Below, piece by piece: positions 52,728 to 62,708 of a DNA stretch of 64,000 nucleotides. This DNA is from Bacteroidota bacterium. Its GTDB lineage: Bacteria; Bacteroidota; Bacteroidia; UBA4408. The notes below the pieces were generated by a model. It was not told the origin of the DNA, searched no databases, and was given only the letters and a program-made list of their open reading frames with translations. How positions within the stretch are numbered: the first letter of the stretch is position 1; every line of letters starts with the position of its first letter. Position numbers and translations under genes: made by a program. Location: the NCBI GenBank assembly GCA_016718805.1, contig JADKCP010000001.1:806001-870000 (forward strand), given 5' to 3'.

Positions 52728-53614
52728 CTACCCGCATGGCATTCGAAGAAGTAGTAACAACTGAAGAAAAACAGTTTAGAAAAAAACCTGATTGGTTGCG
52801 CGTAAAATTGCCAACCGGTAAAGAATATGCTCAAGTTCGAAAATTAGTTAGCGAGCATAAACTGCACACAATATGTGAAAGCGGCAATTGTCCAAACATG
52901 GGCGAATGTTGGGGAGCCGGTACAGCTACCTTTATGATACTTGGAAATATTTGTACACGATCATGTGGATTTTGTGCGGTTGCAACCGGACGTCCTTTGG
53001 CTGTGGATGTAAACGAACCAATGCGTGTTGCGCAATCGGTTAAACTAATGGGTGTAAAACATTGTGTGATTACCTCGGTTGATAGGGATGATTTAAAAGA
53101 TGGTGGTGCTACCATTTGGAAACAAACAATTGCAGAAGTAAGAAAGCAAAGTCCGGGCACTACCATGGAAACGCTGATACCCGATTTTCAAGGCAAATGG
53201 GAAAATTTGCAGCAAATAATTGAGGCGGCCCCCGAAATAGTGAGTCACAACATGGAAACTGTGCGCCGATTAACGAAACAGGTGCGTATTCAAGCAAAAT
53301 ATGACCGAAGTTTAGAAGTGTTGAAAAGACTGAAGCAAGCAGGTATCAAAACCAAGTCGGGCATTATGCTAGGACTAGGAGAAACCTACGAAGAAATTAT
53401 AGAGAGCATGAAGGATTTAAGAGCTGTTGGAGTTGATATTTTAACTTTAGGACAATATCTACAGCCCACCACCAAACACTTGCCGGTTGTATCCTATATT
53501 AAACCTGAATTTTTTGAAAAGTTGAAAAAGGAGGGTTTAGAAATGGGTTTCCGCTTTGTTGAAAGTGGCCCGCTTGTACGCTCTTCTTACCATGCAGAAA
53601 AACATTTATTTTAA
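52718..53614 (+). CDS. lipA: Lipoyl synthase
   Basis: A 298-residue radical-SAM enzyme that inserts two sulfurs into octanoylated lipoyl domains. The auxiliary-cluster motif CESGNCPNMGEC (Cys53, 58, 64) and the radical-SAM motif CTRSCGFC (Cys79, 83, 86) are both complete. GLGETYEEII and the C-terminal RSSYHAEKH, with the cluster-ligand serine, fit the family. The ATG at 52718 overlaps the upstream gene by ten bases. A second ATG at 52736 (MAFEEVV) would remove the overlap and is also possible. Confidence 0.97.
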   Translation: MELTTRMAFEEVVTTEEKQFRKKPDWLRVKLPTGKEYAQVRKLVSEHKLHTICESGNCPNMGECWGAGTATFMILGNICTRSCGFCAVATGRPLAVDVNEPMRVAQSVKLMGVKHCVITSVDRDDLKDGGATIWKQTIAEVRKQSPGTTMETLIPDFQGKWENLQQIIEAAPEIVSHNMETVRRLTKQVRIQAKYDRSLEVLKRLKQAGIKTKSGIMLGLGETYEEIIESMKDLRAVGVDILTLGQYLQPTTKHLPVVSYIKPEFFEKLKKEGLEMGFRFVESGPLVRSSYHAEKHLF

Positions 53615-53646
53615 CTAAAAATATACCTAACCCCAATACCCATCTA

Positions 53647-56508
53647 ATGAAAAAAATTATTCTGCCATTCGCGCTCTTGCTTATTACTGTTAGCGTTTAT
53701 TTGTTTGTTGGTAAAACAAACTATGCCGCTCGAACCGAAACACCCGCTATTTTTAAAGAGCAAATAGCCGGCGCTATAGATTATATTTTACAATTAACAG
53801 CCAATAGAACAACTGGTAAAATTGATTTAGCTGATGTTGCCAATGCACGAGCTGCAATACAAGCAGCATCGCAAAACCGCAGTGCTGCTAGTATGATGCT
53901 TAACTGGGAAGAAATGGGTCCCGATAATGTTGGTGGACGAACACGTGCATTAATGTTGGATAAAGACTCGGCAGATGTAGTATATGCAGGAGGTGTAGCA
54001 GGTGGTTTGTGGAAATCAACAAATGGAGGGCAAACATGGAGAGTGTTGTTTGATAAGTTTGAAAGCAATACGGTTTCGTGTATCGCTCAAGCGATAAATG
54101 GTGATATTTATGTTGGAACCGGTGAAGGTCATTACAGTTTGGGTTCTTTTAACGGCTCTGGTTCAGGAGGGATGATTGGTTCTGGAATTTGGAAATCGAC
54201 CAACCGTGGTGCAAGCTGGACACGGCTAGCATCTACCATTCCTTCAACTGCCAATAATTATGTTGTAGCTTTTGCTTTTGTAAATGAAGTGGCAACATCT
54301 CCACTCAATGCACAACGTGTTTATGCAAGTACCAACAATGGTTTGCGTGTTAGCGATGATGGAGGTCAAACATGGATAAATCCAATTCATACATCGGAAG
54401 CGAATCAGAGTTCGGGCGATGTAAAAGTGGGTAGTGATGGTACTGTAATTGTTTCCATTGATAGTCACGTGTATTTATCGCCCAATGGTAATGACAATAC
54501 CTTTGTTTATAAATCGGGTACAGGTACCGGTAAACTCCCTGAAACCGGAGGCTCGCGAGTTGAATTTGCATTTTCAGCGCAAGATCCAAATTATATTTAT
54601 GCTTGTATGGCGGCTACTAATGGCTCGCTTTACGCTGTTTACAAATCAATTAATAAGGGAAATTATTGGAGCAATATTTCGGTTGCCGGTGTTAATCCGC
54701 TTGGTAGTCAAGGAACCTATGATAATGTAATTGCTGTTTCACCGGCAAACAAGGATAGAATATTTGTTGGAGGACAGTCTTTTTGTGTAAGTAATACTAC
54801 AGCACAACCATTGCCAGACTGGAAATACATTGGTAACTCAGCAACTTCAAACCTTCATGCCGATAATCATGCAATAGTATTTAATCCTGTTAATCCGGAT
54901 ATTATGTATGTTGGTAATGATGGAGGAGTTTATAAAACACTTAATTCAAGTACCAATTCTACTGATGGTCCCGATTTTAAAAGCATGAATAAAGGTTACA
55001 ATGTAACTCAGTATTATGCAATTGCACCTACAGCAATAGGAAATGTGGTGGGTGGAACACAAGATAATGGTTCAAAGTACATTGTATCACAAGGTGGTTT
55101 TTCTCAAAGCGCTCAAACCATCGGTGGCGGTGATGGAGGTTATACTGAAGCTTCCTTTTTATTGCCGAATGTATTTTTTACAACAGTGTATTATGGCTAT
55201 TTAGGAAGAACTTTTAATGCCTCTTTTGGATCAAGTTTCTACAGCAAAAGAATTGAAAATTTGCCCAATTATAACCAACCCGGATTTGCCAGTTTTATTA
55301 CACCAATTTCGTTGTGGGAAAGTTTTAATGATCCATTGAGTCCCGATTCAGTTTTATACACGTATAAGGCAACCGATAACCTTGCTGTTGGTGGAGTTAA
55401 TTTAATTAAAAGTCAGATTACAAGTGCAAACAGTCCTGATAAATTGTATTTAAGCGATACCAACAAAGTAGCGAACACAGTTGGAGAAACAGTAAAAGTT
55501 CGTGATTACTTGCAATCCCGAATCGCTGTTGGGTTTACAAATAGTGTTTGGATAACCAAAGATGCAATTAGTGAAAGCGGACCTGTACATTGGATGCCAA
55601 TTGGATCAAGTACGGTTAGTCCTGCATCCATGCGATTTTTTGGACAAGCAAAAATTCTACGATTTTCAGCAGATGGCGATTATTTGTATGTTGGAACTTT
55701 TGCGGGTGATTTATTTCGTTTTTCTAATTTAAAATCAATTACCTATGCCGATACATTAACCGGTGAAATAGGCCATCCAAATTGTCAAGTCGATTGCAAA
55801 AAAATCGCCTCCTTCACTAATCGTGCTTTGTGCGGAATTTCTATTGATCCAAAAAACAACGATAAGGTTGTAGTTACCTTAGGAAATTACGGACATTCAA
55901 ATTATGTGTACGTAACCCAAAATGCTACATCAGCAGCACCATCTTTTACTAGTATTCAAAATAGTTTACCACCAATGCCTGTTTACGATGCATTAATCGA
56001 CATGAACAATACCAATAATATATTACTGGGTACTGAATATGGAGTTTGGGCATCCGACGATAATGGTGCTAGTTGGAGCCAAAGCAGCGGATTTCCATTG
56101 GTGCCAGTGTTGTGTTTACGTCAGCAATTATATCCTTATTCAGCAACTGTTTCAAGTACAGGAATCATTTATGCCGGTACACATGGAAGAGGAGTTTTTA
56201 AAACCAACTCGCTTGTGGGTGTTAAAGAAAATCAAACCAATGAAGCACTTAACAAATTTCAATTGTTGCTAAGTCCAAATCCTGCCAGCGATAAAGTTAG
56301 GGTTAGTTTCACCAAAGTTACCGGCGAAAAAGTGGAAGGAAGTATCTATTCATTGCAAGGAAAATTGATGCATAGGTTAAGTAATGCTGATTTTGTTAAT
56401 GCTGCCGGCTGCGATATTTCGACCGAAAATTATGATGCGGGAACTTATCTTATTCAAATTAAACAAGGAAGCAACGTTAGTGTATCTAAATTTGTGGTAG
56501 TAAAATAA
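53647..56508 (+). CDS. Secreted BNR-type propeller protein with T9SS type A domain
   Basis: A 953-residue exported protein. The N-terminus MKKIILPFALLLITVSVYLFV is a signal peptide or signal anchor. Asp-box propeller blades follow: WKSTNGGQTW, WKSTNRGASWTRL, VSDDGGQTW, YKSINKGNYW and ASDDNGASW, with glycine-rich turns (GGVAGGLW, GGDGGYTEASF). The last ~80 residues form a T9SS type A domain (LSPNPASDKVRVS, DAGTYLIQIK). It resembles the protein at 33806 in blades but has a sorting domain. A hairpin terminator lies 83 bases past the stop. The substrate is unknown. Confidence 0.85.
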   Translation: MKKIILPFALLLITVSVYLFVGKTNYAARTETPAIFKEQIAGAIDYILQLTANRTTGKIDLADVANARAAIQAASQNRSAASMMLNWEEMGPDNVGGRTRALMLDKDSADVVYAGGVAGGLWKSTNGGQTWRVLFDKFESNTVSCIAQAINGDIYVGTGEGHYSLGSFNGSGSGGMIGSGIWKSTNRGASWTRLASTIPSTANNYVVAFAFVNEVATSPLNAQRVYASTNNGLRVSDDGGQTWINPIHTSEANQSSGDVKVGSDGTVIVSIDSHVYLSPNGNDNTFVYKSGTGTGKLPETGGSRVEFAFSAQDPNYIYACMAATNGSLYAVYKSINKGNYWSNISVAGVNPLGSQGTYDNVIAVSPANKDRIFVGGQSFCVSNTTAQPLPDWKYIGNSATSNLHADNHAIVFNPVNPDIMYVGNDGGVYKTLNSSTNSTDGPDFKSMNKGYNVTQYYAIAPTAIGNVVGGTQDNGSKYIVSQGGFSQSAQTIGGGDGGYTEASFLLPNVFFTTVYYGYLGRTFNASFGSSFYSKRIENLPNYNQPGFASFITPISLWESFNDPLSPDSVLYTYKATDNLAVGGVNLIKSQITSANSPDKLYLSDTNKVANTVGETVKVRDYLQSRIAVGFTNSVWITKDAISESGPVHWMPIGSSTVSPASMRFFGQAKILRFSADGDYLYVGTFAGDLFRFSNLKSITYADTLTGEIGHPNCQVDCKKIASFTNRALCGISIDPKNNDKVVVTLGNYGHSNYVYVTQNATSAAPSFTSIQNSLPPMPVYDALIDMNNTNNILLGTEYGVWASDDNGASWSQSSGFPLVPVLCLRQQLYPYSATVSSTGIIYAGTHGRGVFKTNSLVGVKENQTNEALNKFQLLLSPNPASDKVRVSFTKVTGEKVEGSIYSLQGKLMHRLSNADFVNAAGCDISTENYDAGTYLIQIKQGSNVSVSKFVVVK

Positions 56509-56590
56509 TAGCGTTTGGAAGTCGAAAAAGAAACCAAATCTTTAAGCTAGCATTATTTGCAACTAAAAAACAGTTAAATACCTTTAAAAT

Positions 56591-56614
56591 AAAGCCACCA
56601 GTATAGGTGGCTTT
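56591..56614 (+). terminator. Terminator of the BNR gene
   Basis: Nine base pairs AAAGCCACC/GGTGGCTTT with a six-base loop, followed by T-run TTTTCT. Its end is four bases from the -7 element of gap. Confidence 0.85.
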
Positions 56615-56617
56615 TTC

Positions 56618-56625
56618 TATATTTG
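56618..56625 (+). promoter_or_regulatory. -7 element of gap
   Basis: TATATTTG fits TAnnTTTG and lies 23 bases before the ATG at 56649. The terminator stem fills the -33 region, and no TTG is there. Confidence 0.5.
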
Positions 56626-56648
56626 TCGCTCATAAAAAAAATAAGCTA

Positions 56649-57650
56649 ATGGGAACAACAAGGATTGCAATTAATGGTTTCGGACGCATTGGAAGGGTAT
56701 TTTTACGTGCCTTGCTAGCGCAAAATAAAAATATGGAAGTAGTTGCAATCAATGATTTAACCGACACAAAAACGCTCGCGCATTTATTTAAATACGATTC
56801 AGTGCATCGTAAATTTTCGGGAACTGTTGCTCATGGCGAAAATTACATTGAGATAAACGGAAAAAAAATTCTCGCATATAAAGAAAAAGAGCCTGCCAAT
56901 TTACCTTGGAAGGATTTAGCTATCGATATAGTAATTGTAAGCACCGGTTTTTTTCTTACCAAAGAAGGCGCTGGCAAGCATTTACAAGCAGGAGCAAAAC
57001 GTGTAATTATTTCAGCTCCTGCTGCCGACTCCGATATTAAAACAGTGGTGTTGGGCTGTAACGCAGAAATACTGGATAGTAAGGATCAAATTATATCGAA
57101 TGCTTCCTGCACTACCAATTGTGCTTCTCCGATGTTGAAAGTGCTCAACGATAATTGGGGAATTGAATATGCATTTGTAAATACCGTGCATTCTTACACC
57201 GGTGATCAACGTTTACACGATGCACCTCACAAGGATTTGCGAAGAGCAAGGGCTGCTGCAGTTTCCATTATTCCTACTACAACAGGCGCCGGTAAAGCTA
57301 TTTCGAAAATTTTTCCACACCTGGAAGGAAAAATTGGTGGAACCTCTGTTCGTGTACCTGTGCCAGATGGTTCATTAACAGAAATTACCTGCGAATTCAA
57401 AAAAAATATAACTGTAGCTGAATTAAACGAAGCATTTAAAAAAGCCGCCGCCGGTGAATTAAAAGGTATCTTGGAATATTCCGATGAACCTTTGGTTTCA
57501 ATTGATATCGTTGGAAATCCACATTCCTGTATTTTTGATTCAGAAAGTACACACGTACTTGGAAACATGGTAAAAATTATTGGCTGGTACGATAACGAAT
57601 GTGGTTATTCGAATAGACTGGTTGACTTGGTTGAGAAAATTTCGGCATAG
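56649..57650 (+). CDS. gap: Glyceraldehyde-3-phosphate dehydrogenase, type I
   Basis: A 333-residue NAD(P)-dependent glycolytic enzyme. The Rossmann start INGFGRIGR is followed by the catalytic Cys154 in SCTTNCASP, the His in VHSYTGDQ, and RAAAVSIIPTTTGA. The start ATG 56649 gives the standard MGTTRIAINGFG. The frame from 56607 would include the promoter and is rejected. It probably acts in both glycolysis and gluconeogenesis. It has its own promoter between the terminator and the gene. Confidence 0.97.
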   Translation: MGTTRIAINGFGRIGRVFLRALLAQNKNMEVVAINDLTDTKTLAHLFKYDSVHRKFSGTVAHGENYIEINGKKILAYKEKEPANLPWKDLAIDIVIVSTGFFLTKEGAGKHLQAGAKRVIISAPAADSDIKTVVLGCNAEILDSKDQIISNASCTTNCASPMLKVLNDNWGIEYAFVNTVHSYTGDQRLHDAPHKDLRRARAAAVSIIPTTTGAGKAISKIFPHLEGKIGGTSVRVPVPDGSLTEITCEFKKNITVAELNEAFKKAAAGELKGILEYSDEPLVSIDIVGNPHSCIFDSESTHVLGNMVKIIGWYDNECGYSNRLVDLVEKISA

Positions 57651-57718
57651 TAGTACGCCCACCCACACTTTTATTACCACATTATTCACACAAAATACAG
57701 TGAACTAAATTTTTTATT

Positions 57719-58927
57719 TTGAAAAAAGAACAACTGATTCTATTACTTCTTGCTTGCATAAATTTCACCCACATCACTGATTTTATGATCATGATGCCCT
57801 TGGGGCCACAATTAATAAGGATAATGCACATTAGTCCTTTGCAGTTTAGTTACTTGGTATCGGCCTACACATTTAGTGCTGGTGTATCAGGTTTTGCAGC
57901 TGCATTTTTTGTGGATAAATACGATCGCAAAAAAGTTTTACTAACCGGTTACATTGGATTTATAATTGGAACTTTTGCTTGTGCTTTTTCACCAACCTAT
58001 CATTTATTGTTGGCATCGCGTATTTTGGCAGGAACTTTTGGCGGTTTAATTGGAGCACAAGTGCAATCAATAGTTGCCGATACTTTTCCTTTTGAACGAC
58101 GCGGCAAGGCCATGGGTACCTTAATGGCAGCCTTTTCAGTTGCATCAGTTGTAGGTGTACCACTAGGCTTGTATTTCGCTACGGTGTATAATTGGCAATT
58201 TCCATTTATGATTGTAGGAGCGCTTGGTCTAATCATCATTCCGTTGGTATATTTTTATATTCCAAACATGGTTGATCACATCCAAAAGCATGAAACGAAG
58301 CCCAATCCATTTGCTGTAATTACTAATATTTTAAGCAACACCAATCAAATGAGAGCCTTAATGCTTACCAGTACACTCATGTTCGCTCATTTTATTATTG
58401 TTCCCCTTTTGTCGCCCTTTATGGTTGCCAACGTAGGATTTACTGAGCATCAATTAACCTATATATATTTAGTTGGAGGAACCTTGACAATTTTTTCGGC
58501 ACCCTTGGTTGGAAAGCTTGCAGATAAATATGGAAAGCAAAGTGTATTAACTGCCTTTAGTTTTATCGCCTTGTTGCCTTTGTTTTTTATCACCCATATA
58601 GGCGTAGTTCCGCTTTATGTTGCTTTAACCATTACTGCAGGATTTTTTGTTTTTTCTGGAGGTCGTATGATTCCTTCCATGGCGCTTGTTTCTTCGGTAG
58701 TTACACCTCAACAACGTGGTAGCTTTATGAGTATCAACTCATCTTTGCAGCAAATTACAACCGGATTAGCAGCCTTTATTGCAGGTAACATTGTAATTAA
58801 ATCTGCTGAGGGACCTTTGCTGCATTACAATTGGATTGGCTATATTTCAATTGCTGCAACCTTTGCTTGTATAGTAATTGCGAAAAAGCTCAAACCAATT
58901 ACTTCGAGCCCTTTACCAATAAGTTAA
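57719..58927 (+). CDS. MFS transporter
   Basis: A 402-residue, 12-helix major facilitator. Motif A variants are seen after helix 2 (FVDKYDRKKVLL) and in the second half (GKLADKYGKQSV), with the central cytoplasmic loop at about residue 190-215. The start is TTG at 57719, because the next ATG would cut into helix 1. The first helix (FTHITDFMIMMPLGPQL) resembles drug-proton antiporters of the DHA1 group, but the substrate is unknown. It follows gap by 68 bases, so both may share a transcript. Confidence 0.9.
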   Translation: MKKEQLILLLLACINFTHITDFMIMMPLGPQLIRIMHISPLQFSYLVSAYTFSAGVSGFAAAFFVDKYDRKKVLLTGYIGFIIGTFACAFSPTYHLLLASRILAGTFGGLIGAQVQSIVADTFPFERRGKAMGTLMAAFSVASVVGVPLGLYFATVYNWQFPFMIVGALGLIIIPLVYFYIPNMVDHIQKHETKPNPFAVITNILSNTNQMRALMLTSTLMFAHFIIVPLLSPFMVANVGFTEHQLTYIYLVGGTLTIFSAPLVGKLADKYGKQSVLTAFSFIALLPLFFITHIGVVPLYVALTITAGFFVFSGGRMIPSMALVSSVVTPQQRGSFMSINSSLQQITTGLAAFIAGNIVIKSAEGPLLHYNWIGYISIAATFACIVIAKKLKPITSSPLPIS

Positions 58928-58933
58928 TTGCAT

Positions 58934-59692
58934 TTATTTTTTGAAATATTTTAGTTCGGTTTTTTCTCCGTCAAATACCGCATAGCTAGCGTAATTCATC
59001 CATTCGCCAAGGTTTATGTACTTACTTTTTGAACCTAAAGAAATATCCAGTGGTAGGTGCCGGTGTCCGAAAATAAAATAGTCGATGTGTTTTTTTTGTA
59101 AGACTTCTTTGGAATAAATCACTAACCATTCCTTTTCTTCACCTAAAAACTTTTCGTCGCTGAAGCCCGTGTGTAAACGGCTTTTGCCACTCCAGAAATT
59201 TGCCATGCGAATTCCAAAATTAGGATGCAACCTTGCAAACAACCACTGACAAACCGGATTTGCAAAAACTTTTTTTATGAATTTATAACCTCTATCGCCC
59301 GGTCCTAGTCCATCGCCATGCGCAATGTAAAATTGTTTTCCGTTGTATTCTTTTTCTAAAACACCACGATAAATAGTTAATCCAATTTCGCTGGGTAAGT
59401 AATCAAACACCCACATATCGTGATTTCCTGTAAAGTAATGAAGTACAATACCCATGTCGGCTAATTCAGCTAATTTGCCAAGTAAGCGCACAAAGCCTTT
59501 TGGCACTGCTGTTTTGTATTCAAACCAAAAGTCGAAAACATCACCCACCAAGTAAATCTCCTGCGCATCAGTTTTTATTTCGTCGAGCCATTTTACAAGT
59601 AATTTCTCACGCTTTAGGCTTGTAACTGCATCAGGAGCACCAAGGTGAAAGTCGGATGCAAAATATATTTTTTTACCGGGGTTTAAGTTCAA
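58934..59692 (-). CDS. lpxH: UDP-2,3-diacylglucosamine pyrophosphatase (LpxH-like)
   Basis: A 252-residue calcineurin-like metallophosphoesterase. Motifs DFHLG (14-18), GDVFDFW, GNHDMW, HGDGLGP and GHRHLP are all present and in order. This is the LpxH form used by Bacteroidota to make lipid X in the lipid A pathway. The start is a TTG at 59692 that overlaps the M1 peptidase stop (TTGA), so translation of the two is coupled. It converges on the MFS gene. Confidence 0.9.
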   Translation of the reverse strand: MNLNPGKKIYFASDFHLGAPDAVTSLKREKLLVKWLDEIKTDAQEIYLVGDVFDFWFEYKTAVPKGFVRLLGKLAELADMGIVLHYFTGNHDMWVFDYLPSEIGLTIYRGVLEKEYNGKQFYIAHGDGLGPGDRGYKFIKKVFANPVCQWLFARLHPNFGIRMANFWSGKSRLHTGFSDEKFLGEEKEWLVIYSKEVLQKKHIDYFIFGHRHLPLDISLGSKSKYINLGEWMNYASYAVFDGEKTELKYFKK

Positions 59693-62600
59693 TTGATACT
59701 GCTTTTAAGTTGCTCTATTGGATTTAGATTATTAAAATGAAGTACAAATCTAATTTTTTCAGCAAACATGAGTTGATTCAAATCGCTCGATTGTTTAATA
59801 GGAACGTAAACTTCGATGCAATTCTTGAGAATAATTAAGGCTACACCACAATCGTAATCAAGTGTAGAGCTAGTTGTTGATTTACCAAAATCGGCATAAA
59901 ATGCAAGTGGAATTTTGTCAGGCGCTGGTAGCAGAATATTCATGGCAAGTATCCAATCCGTTGAATTGGGCGTGAGGGTTAAATTTTTGAAACTTCCATC
60001 TTTCATGTATACTTGTTGATTATAGAAAGCTTGTATTTCATTTCTTCCCAAATAAATATTGTCGTATAAATAATCGTTATTGGCATTCATGGTAAAGCCA
60101 AAGTAAGAATTCACATTTTTTTGGTAAAGAAATTTTCCTGCAAATAAGCGTATGTCGGCTGTTTTAGAGCGTCGTTTGTAACTAATGTGGTAACAACCTT
60201 CAAGCGCAGATTTGATAAAATTTTTACCCTGCTCCACTTGAAGCGAAAGTTCAAACGGATTGATGGTGCGTTTATTTGTGAAAGCATAACTTGCTTGATT
60301 AATTGTATAGCGATTCGAATATTTTTTTAATTGATACTGTTTTTCGTTTGCCGAATAAATTGCTTCGTCCTCAAGAATGGAAATACTACGCAGCTTTATT
60401 TTTTGATGAATAGAGCTGCGAGGATTTTTTTTTCTGATCGCAAGAGTTAGTGCAGGCGCAAATTTGAGGTATTCTAAATTAAAGGGAACGGAGCGAAAAC
60501 TGTATTTTTTTATGGATAGTTGAGGTTCTATTGCTTGTAAGGCACCCCGTGAGTTGTAATGATAAGACAACTGTAATGACCCTACTAGATTTTCATTTTT
60601 TATTGAATACAAAGGCATAATCAAATATTCAAAAGGTTTTTGCATTAGTGTATAGTTGTAAAATGTCATACCGGCCATAAAGTTATCGTGTGCCGTAAAT
60701 CCTACTACCGGAAAATAATTTACAATTGTTTTTTGACTATTATCAATGGTACCGATAAACTGAAAGCGAAATGGCTCCACTTTCTTGAATATGCCTTGTG
60801 TGCGAACAACATTGTTTCTGCGGCTAATTTCAGGCATGTTCCATCGAGTGTCAATTTCAAGTAATTTGTACGATGCTTTCGGGAATGTTAGTGTAGCTTT
60901 TTTTCTGAATCCCGAATACCGTTTTGTAGTAATAGGCTGATTGTTATTAATAGCTGTAATACTGAAAGGTCCTGCAATTTCGCCCTTGTTTTTTATTTTT
61001 AAAACATATACTGAATCCTGTTCTTTAATCGATTTTATTTTGTAATCGATGGTTTTTGTTGAAGTTAATAAATCATCAAAAAACCACTCCAAATTTTGCT
61101 TGCTGCCTTGTTCAAAAATGGCTTTTAAATCTTCCGGTTGAGGATGTTTAAATTTCCAAGTTTCATAGTACGTATGCATCAACGAATCAAACAAATTTTC
61201 ACCTAAATAGCTACACAAATAATGAAAACAGAAGGCAGTCTTATCATAAACAATGGCTGAATAATTCAAGGGAGTAAAATCGCCCGCAGCTAAGGAACAA
61301 GCTTGATCCATTTTTTTTCGGGCAAGGGATAAATACTGCAAAACATATTCTGTTTTATGACTGTAATTATTTAGCCTTGCAAACTTTACAGCACGTTCGG
61401 AGCTATGTAAAGCAGCGAAATTTTTGTTAGGATACTTTTGCTCAAAATAGCGCAGATTAAAATAACTGTTCATTCCTTCATCCATCCAGGCATGTTTACG
61501 TTCGTTGTTTCCTAAAATTCCATAAAACCAATTATGTCCAATTTCATGAATAAGGGTGTATTCCATTTCAAACGCCGATCCCGCATTTCCTACAACAGTA
61601 ATCATAGGGTATTCCATACCGGCACCGGCAGCAATAGTACCATCCACAACCGTTATCTGATCAAAGGGATATTCACCTATGTATTCAGAATATGCGAGAA
61701 TAGTTGATTTCACGTATTCAGGTACTTTTTTCCAAAGCTTGGGTTGGCTGTTGGTGTAAAAAGTCCAGGAAGTAATTTTTCGTTTCGAAACAGGCAACTC
61801 AATTTCGTTCTTTACCACACGGTAGCGCTTATCAGCAAACCATGCAAAATCGTGTACATTGTTGGCTGTATAATGCAAGGTTTTTGTAAGCGTATCTGAA
61901 TTCGGAAAACTAGTATCAAAGCTATTTGTGGTATCAACTTCTGCTGCTTTTTTTGTTAGCCATGCCAGCTCTGTGCTATCGTTCAAAGTTCCACTTGCAC
62001 CCACCACATAATTTTTGGGTAAGGTAATTTTTACATCAAAATTTGCAAACTCACTATAAAATTCACCTTGTGTTAAATAGGGCATTGTATGCCATCCGTT
62101 TCGATCGTATACAGCGGGCTTAGGATACCATTGCGAAATCATATAGGATTGTCCCAAGTAACCTAATCGTGAAATTTCGGCAGAAGGTAATTTTACATGG
62201 AAAGGGGTATTAATAGAAATACTTTGGCCCGGCAACAAGGGTTCATTTAAACGTAATTTACCAACATCTATAAAAGTTTTATCAAGTTCAAAAACTGCTG
62301 CTTGTTGATTTACACTAAACTTCAATCCATCAATATAGCCGCGTTCCTTTTCTGAAGAATAATAAAACTTAGTTTCACCATTTTCGAGCAATTGCTTGGC
62401 CATGGCCGTTTCATCATTTTTGTATGCATTGGGCCATAAGTGAAAATAAATTTCAGTTAAGGTATCGCTCGAATTGTTAAGGTATTCAATAGTTTCGTTG
62501 GCAATCAATTCATTTTTGGTATCCGATAAATGAACAACTATATGATAGGATAAAGCCTGTTGAAAATAATTTTTACCATGAGCAATCCCAACAAAATAAA

Positions 62601-62700
62601 CCAGAAAAAGCAAAAGTAATCCAATGAATTTTTGGAAAAGAAAAGCGTTTTTTTTTCTTCTAGATATTGTAGTAATGGCTGCTAGCTTTTCAACATGCAT
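59689..62700 (-). CDS. M1-family metallopeptidase with beta-barrel-like C-terminal half
   Basis: A 1003-residue exported protein. After a charged N-terminus and one hydrophobic segment (FIGLLLLFLVYFVGIAHG) the M1 peptidase part runs to about residue 600. It has the zinc site HEIGH (residues 385-389) and a Glu at 408 in MDEGMNSY, with GAGMEYPMI before it. The last ~400 residues are not part of a normal M1 peptidase. They alternate polar and hydrophobic residues in strand-like pieces with tight turns (FMAGMTFYNYTLMQ, LVGSLQLSYHYNS, PALTLAIRKK) and look like an outer-membrane barrel or large sheet. The ATG at 62700 lies nine bases after the thioredoxin gene stop. It overlaps lpxH by four bases. 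Confidence 0.85.
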   Translation of the reverse strand: MHVEKLAAITTISRRKKNAFLFQKFIGLLLLFLVYFVGIAHGKNYFQQALSYHIVVHLSDTKNELIANETIEYLNNSSDTLTEIYFHLWPNAYKNDETAMAKQLLENGETKFYYSSEKERGYIDGLKFSVNQQAAVFELDKTFIDVGKLRLNEPLLPGQSISINTPFHVKLPSAEISRLGYLGQSYMISQWYPKPAVYDRNGWHTMPYLTQGEFYSEFANFDVKITLPKNYVVGASGTLNDSTELAWLTKKAAEVDTTNSFDTSFPNSDTLTKTLHYTANNVHDFAWFADKRYRVVKNEIELPVSKRKITSWTFYTNSQPKLWKKVPEYVKSTILAYSEYIGEYPFDQITVVDGTIAAGAGMEYPMITVVGNAGSAFEMEYTLIHEIGHNWFYGILGNNERKHAWMDEGMNSYFNLRYFEQKYPNKNFAALHSSERAVKFARLNNYSHKTEYVLQYLSLARKKMDQACSLAAGDFTPLNYSAIVYDKTAFCFHYLCSYLGENLFDSLMHTYYETWKFKHPQPEDLKAIFEQGSKQNLEWFFDDLLTSTKTIDYKIKSIKEQDSVYVLKIKNKGEIAGPFSITAINNNQPITTKRYSGFRKKATLTFPKASYKLLEIDTRWNMPEISRRNNVVRTQGIFKKVEPFRFQFIGTIDNSQKTIVNYFPVVGFTAHDNFMAGMTFYNYTLMQKPFEYLIMPLYSIKNENLVGSLQLSYHYNSRGALQAIEPQLSIKKYSFRSVPFNLEYLKFAPALTLAIRKKNPRSSIHQKIKLRSISILEDEAIYSANEKQYQLKKYSNRYTINQASYAFTNKRTINPFELSLQVEQGKNFIKSALEGCYHISYKRRSKTADIRLFAGKFLYQKNVNSYFGFTMNANNDYLYDNIYLGRNEIQAFYNQQVYMKDGSFKNLTLTPNSTDWILAMNILLPAPDKIPLAFYADFGKSTTSSTLDYDCGVALIILKNCIEVYVPIKQSSDLNQLMFAEKIRFVLHFNNLNPIEQLKSSIN

Positions 62701-62708
62701 GATAGGCA

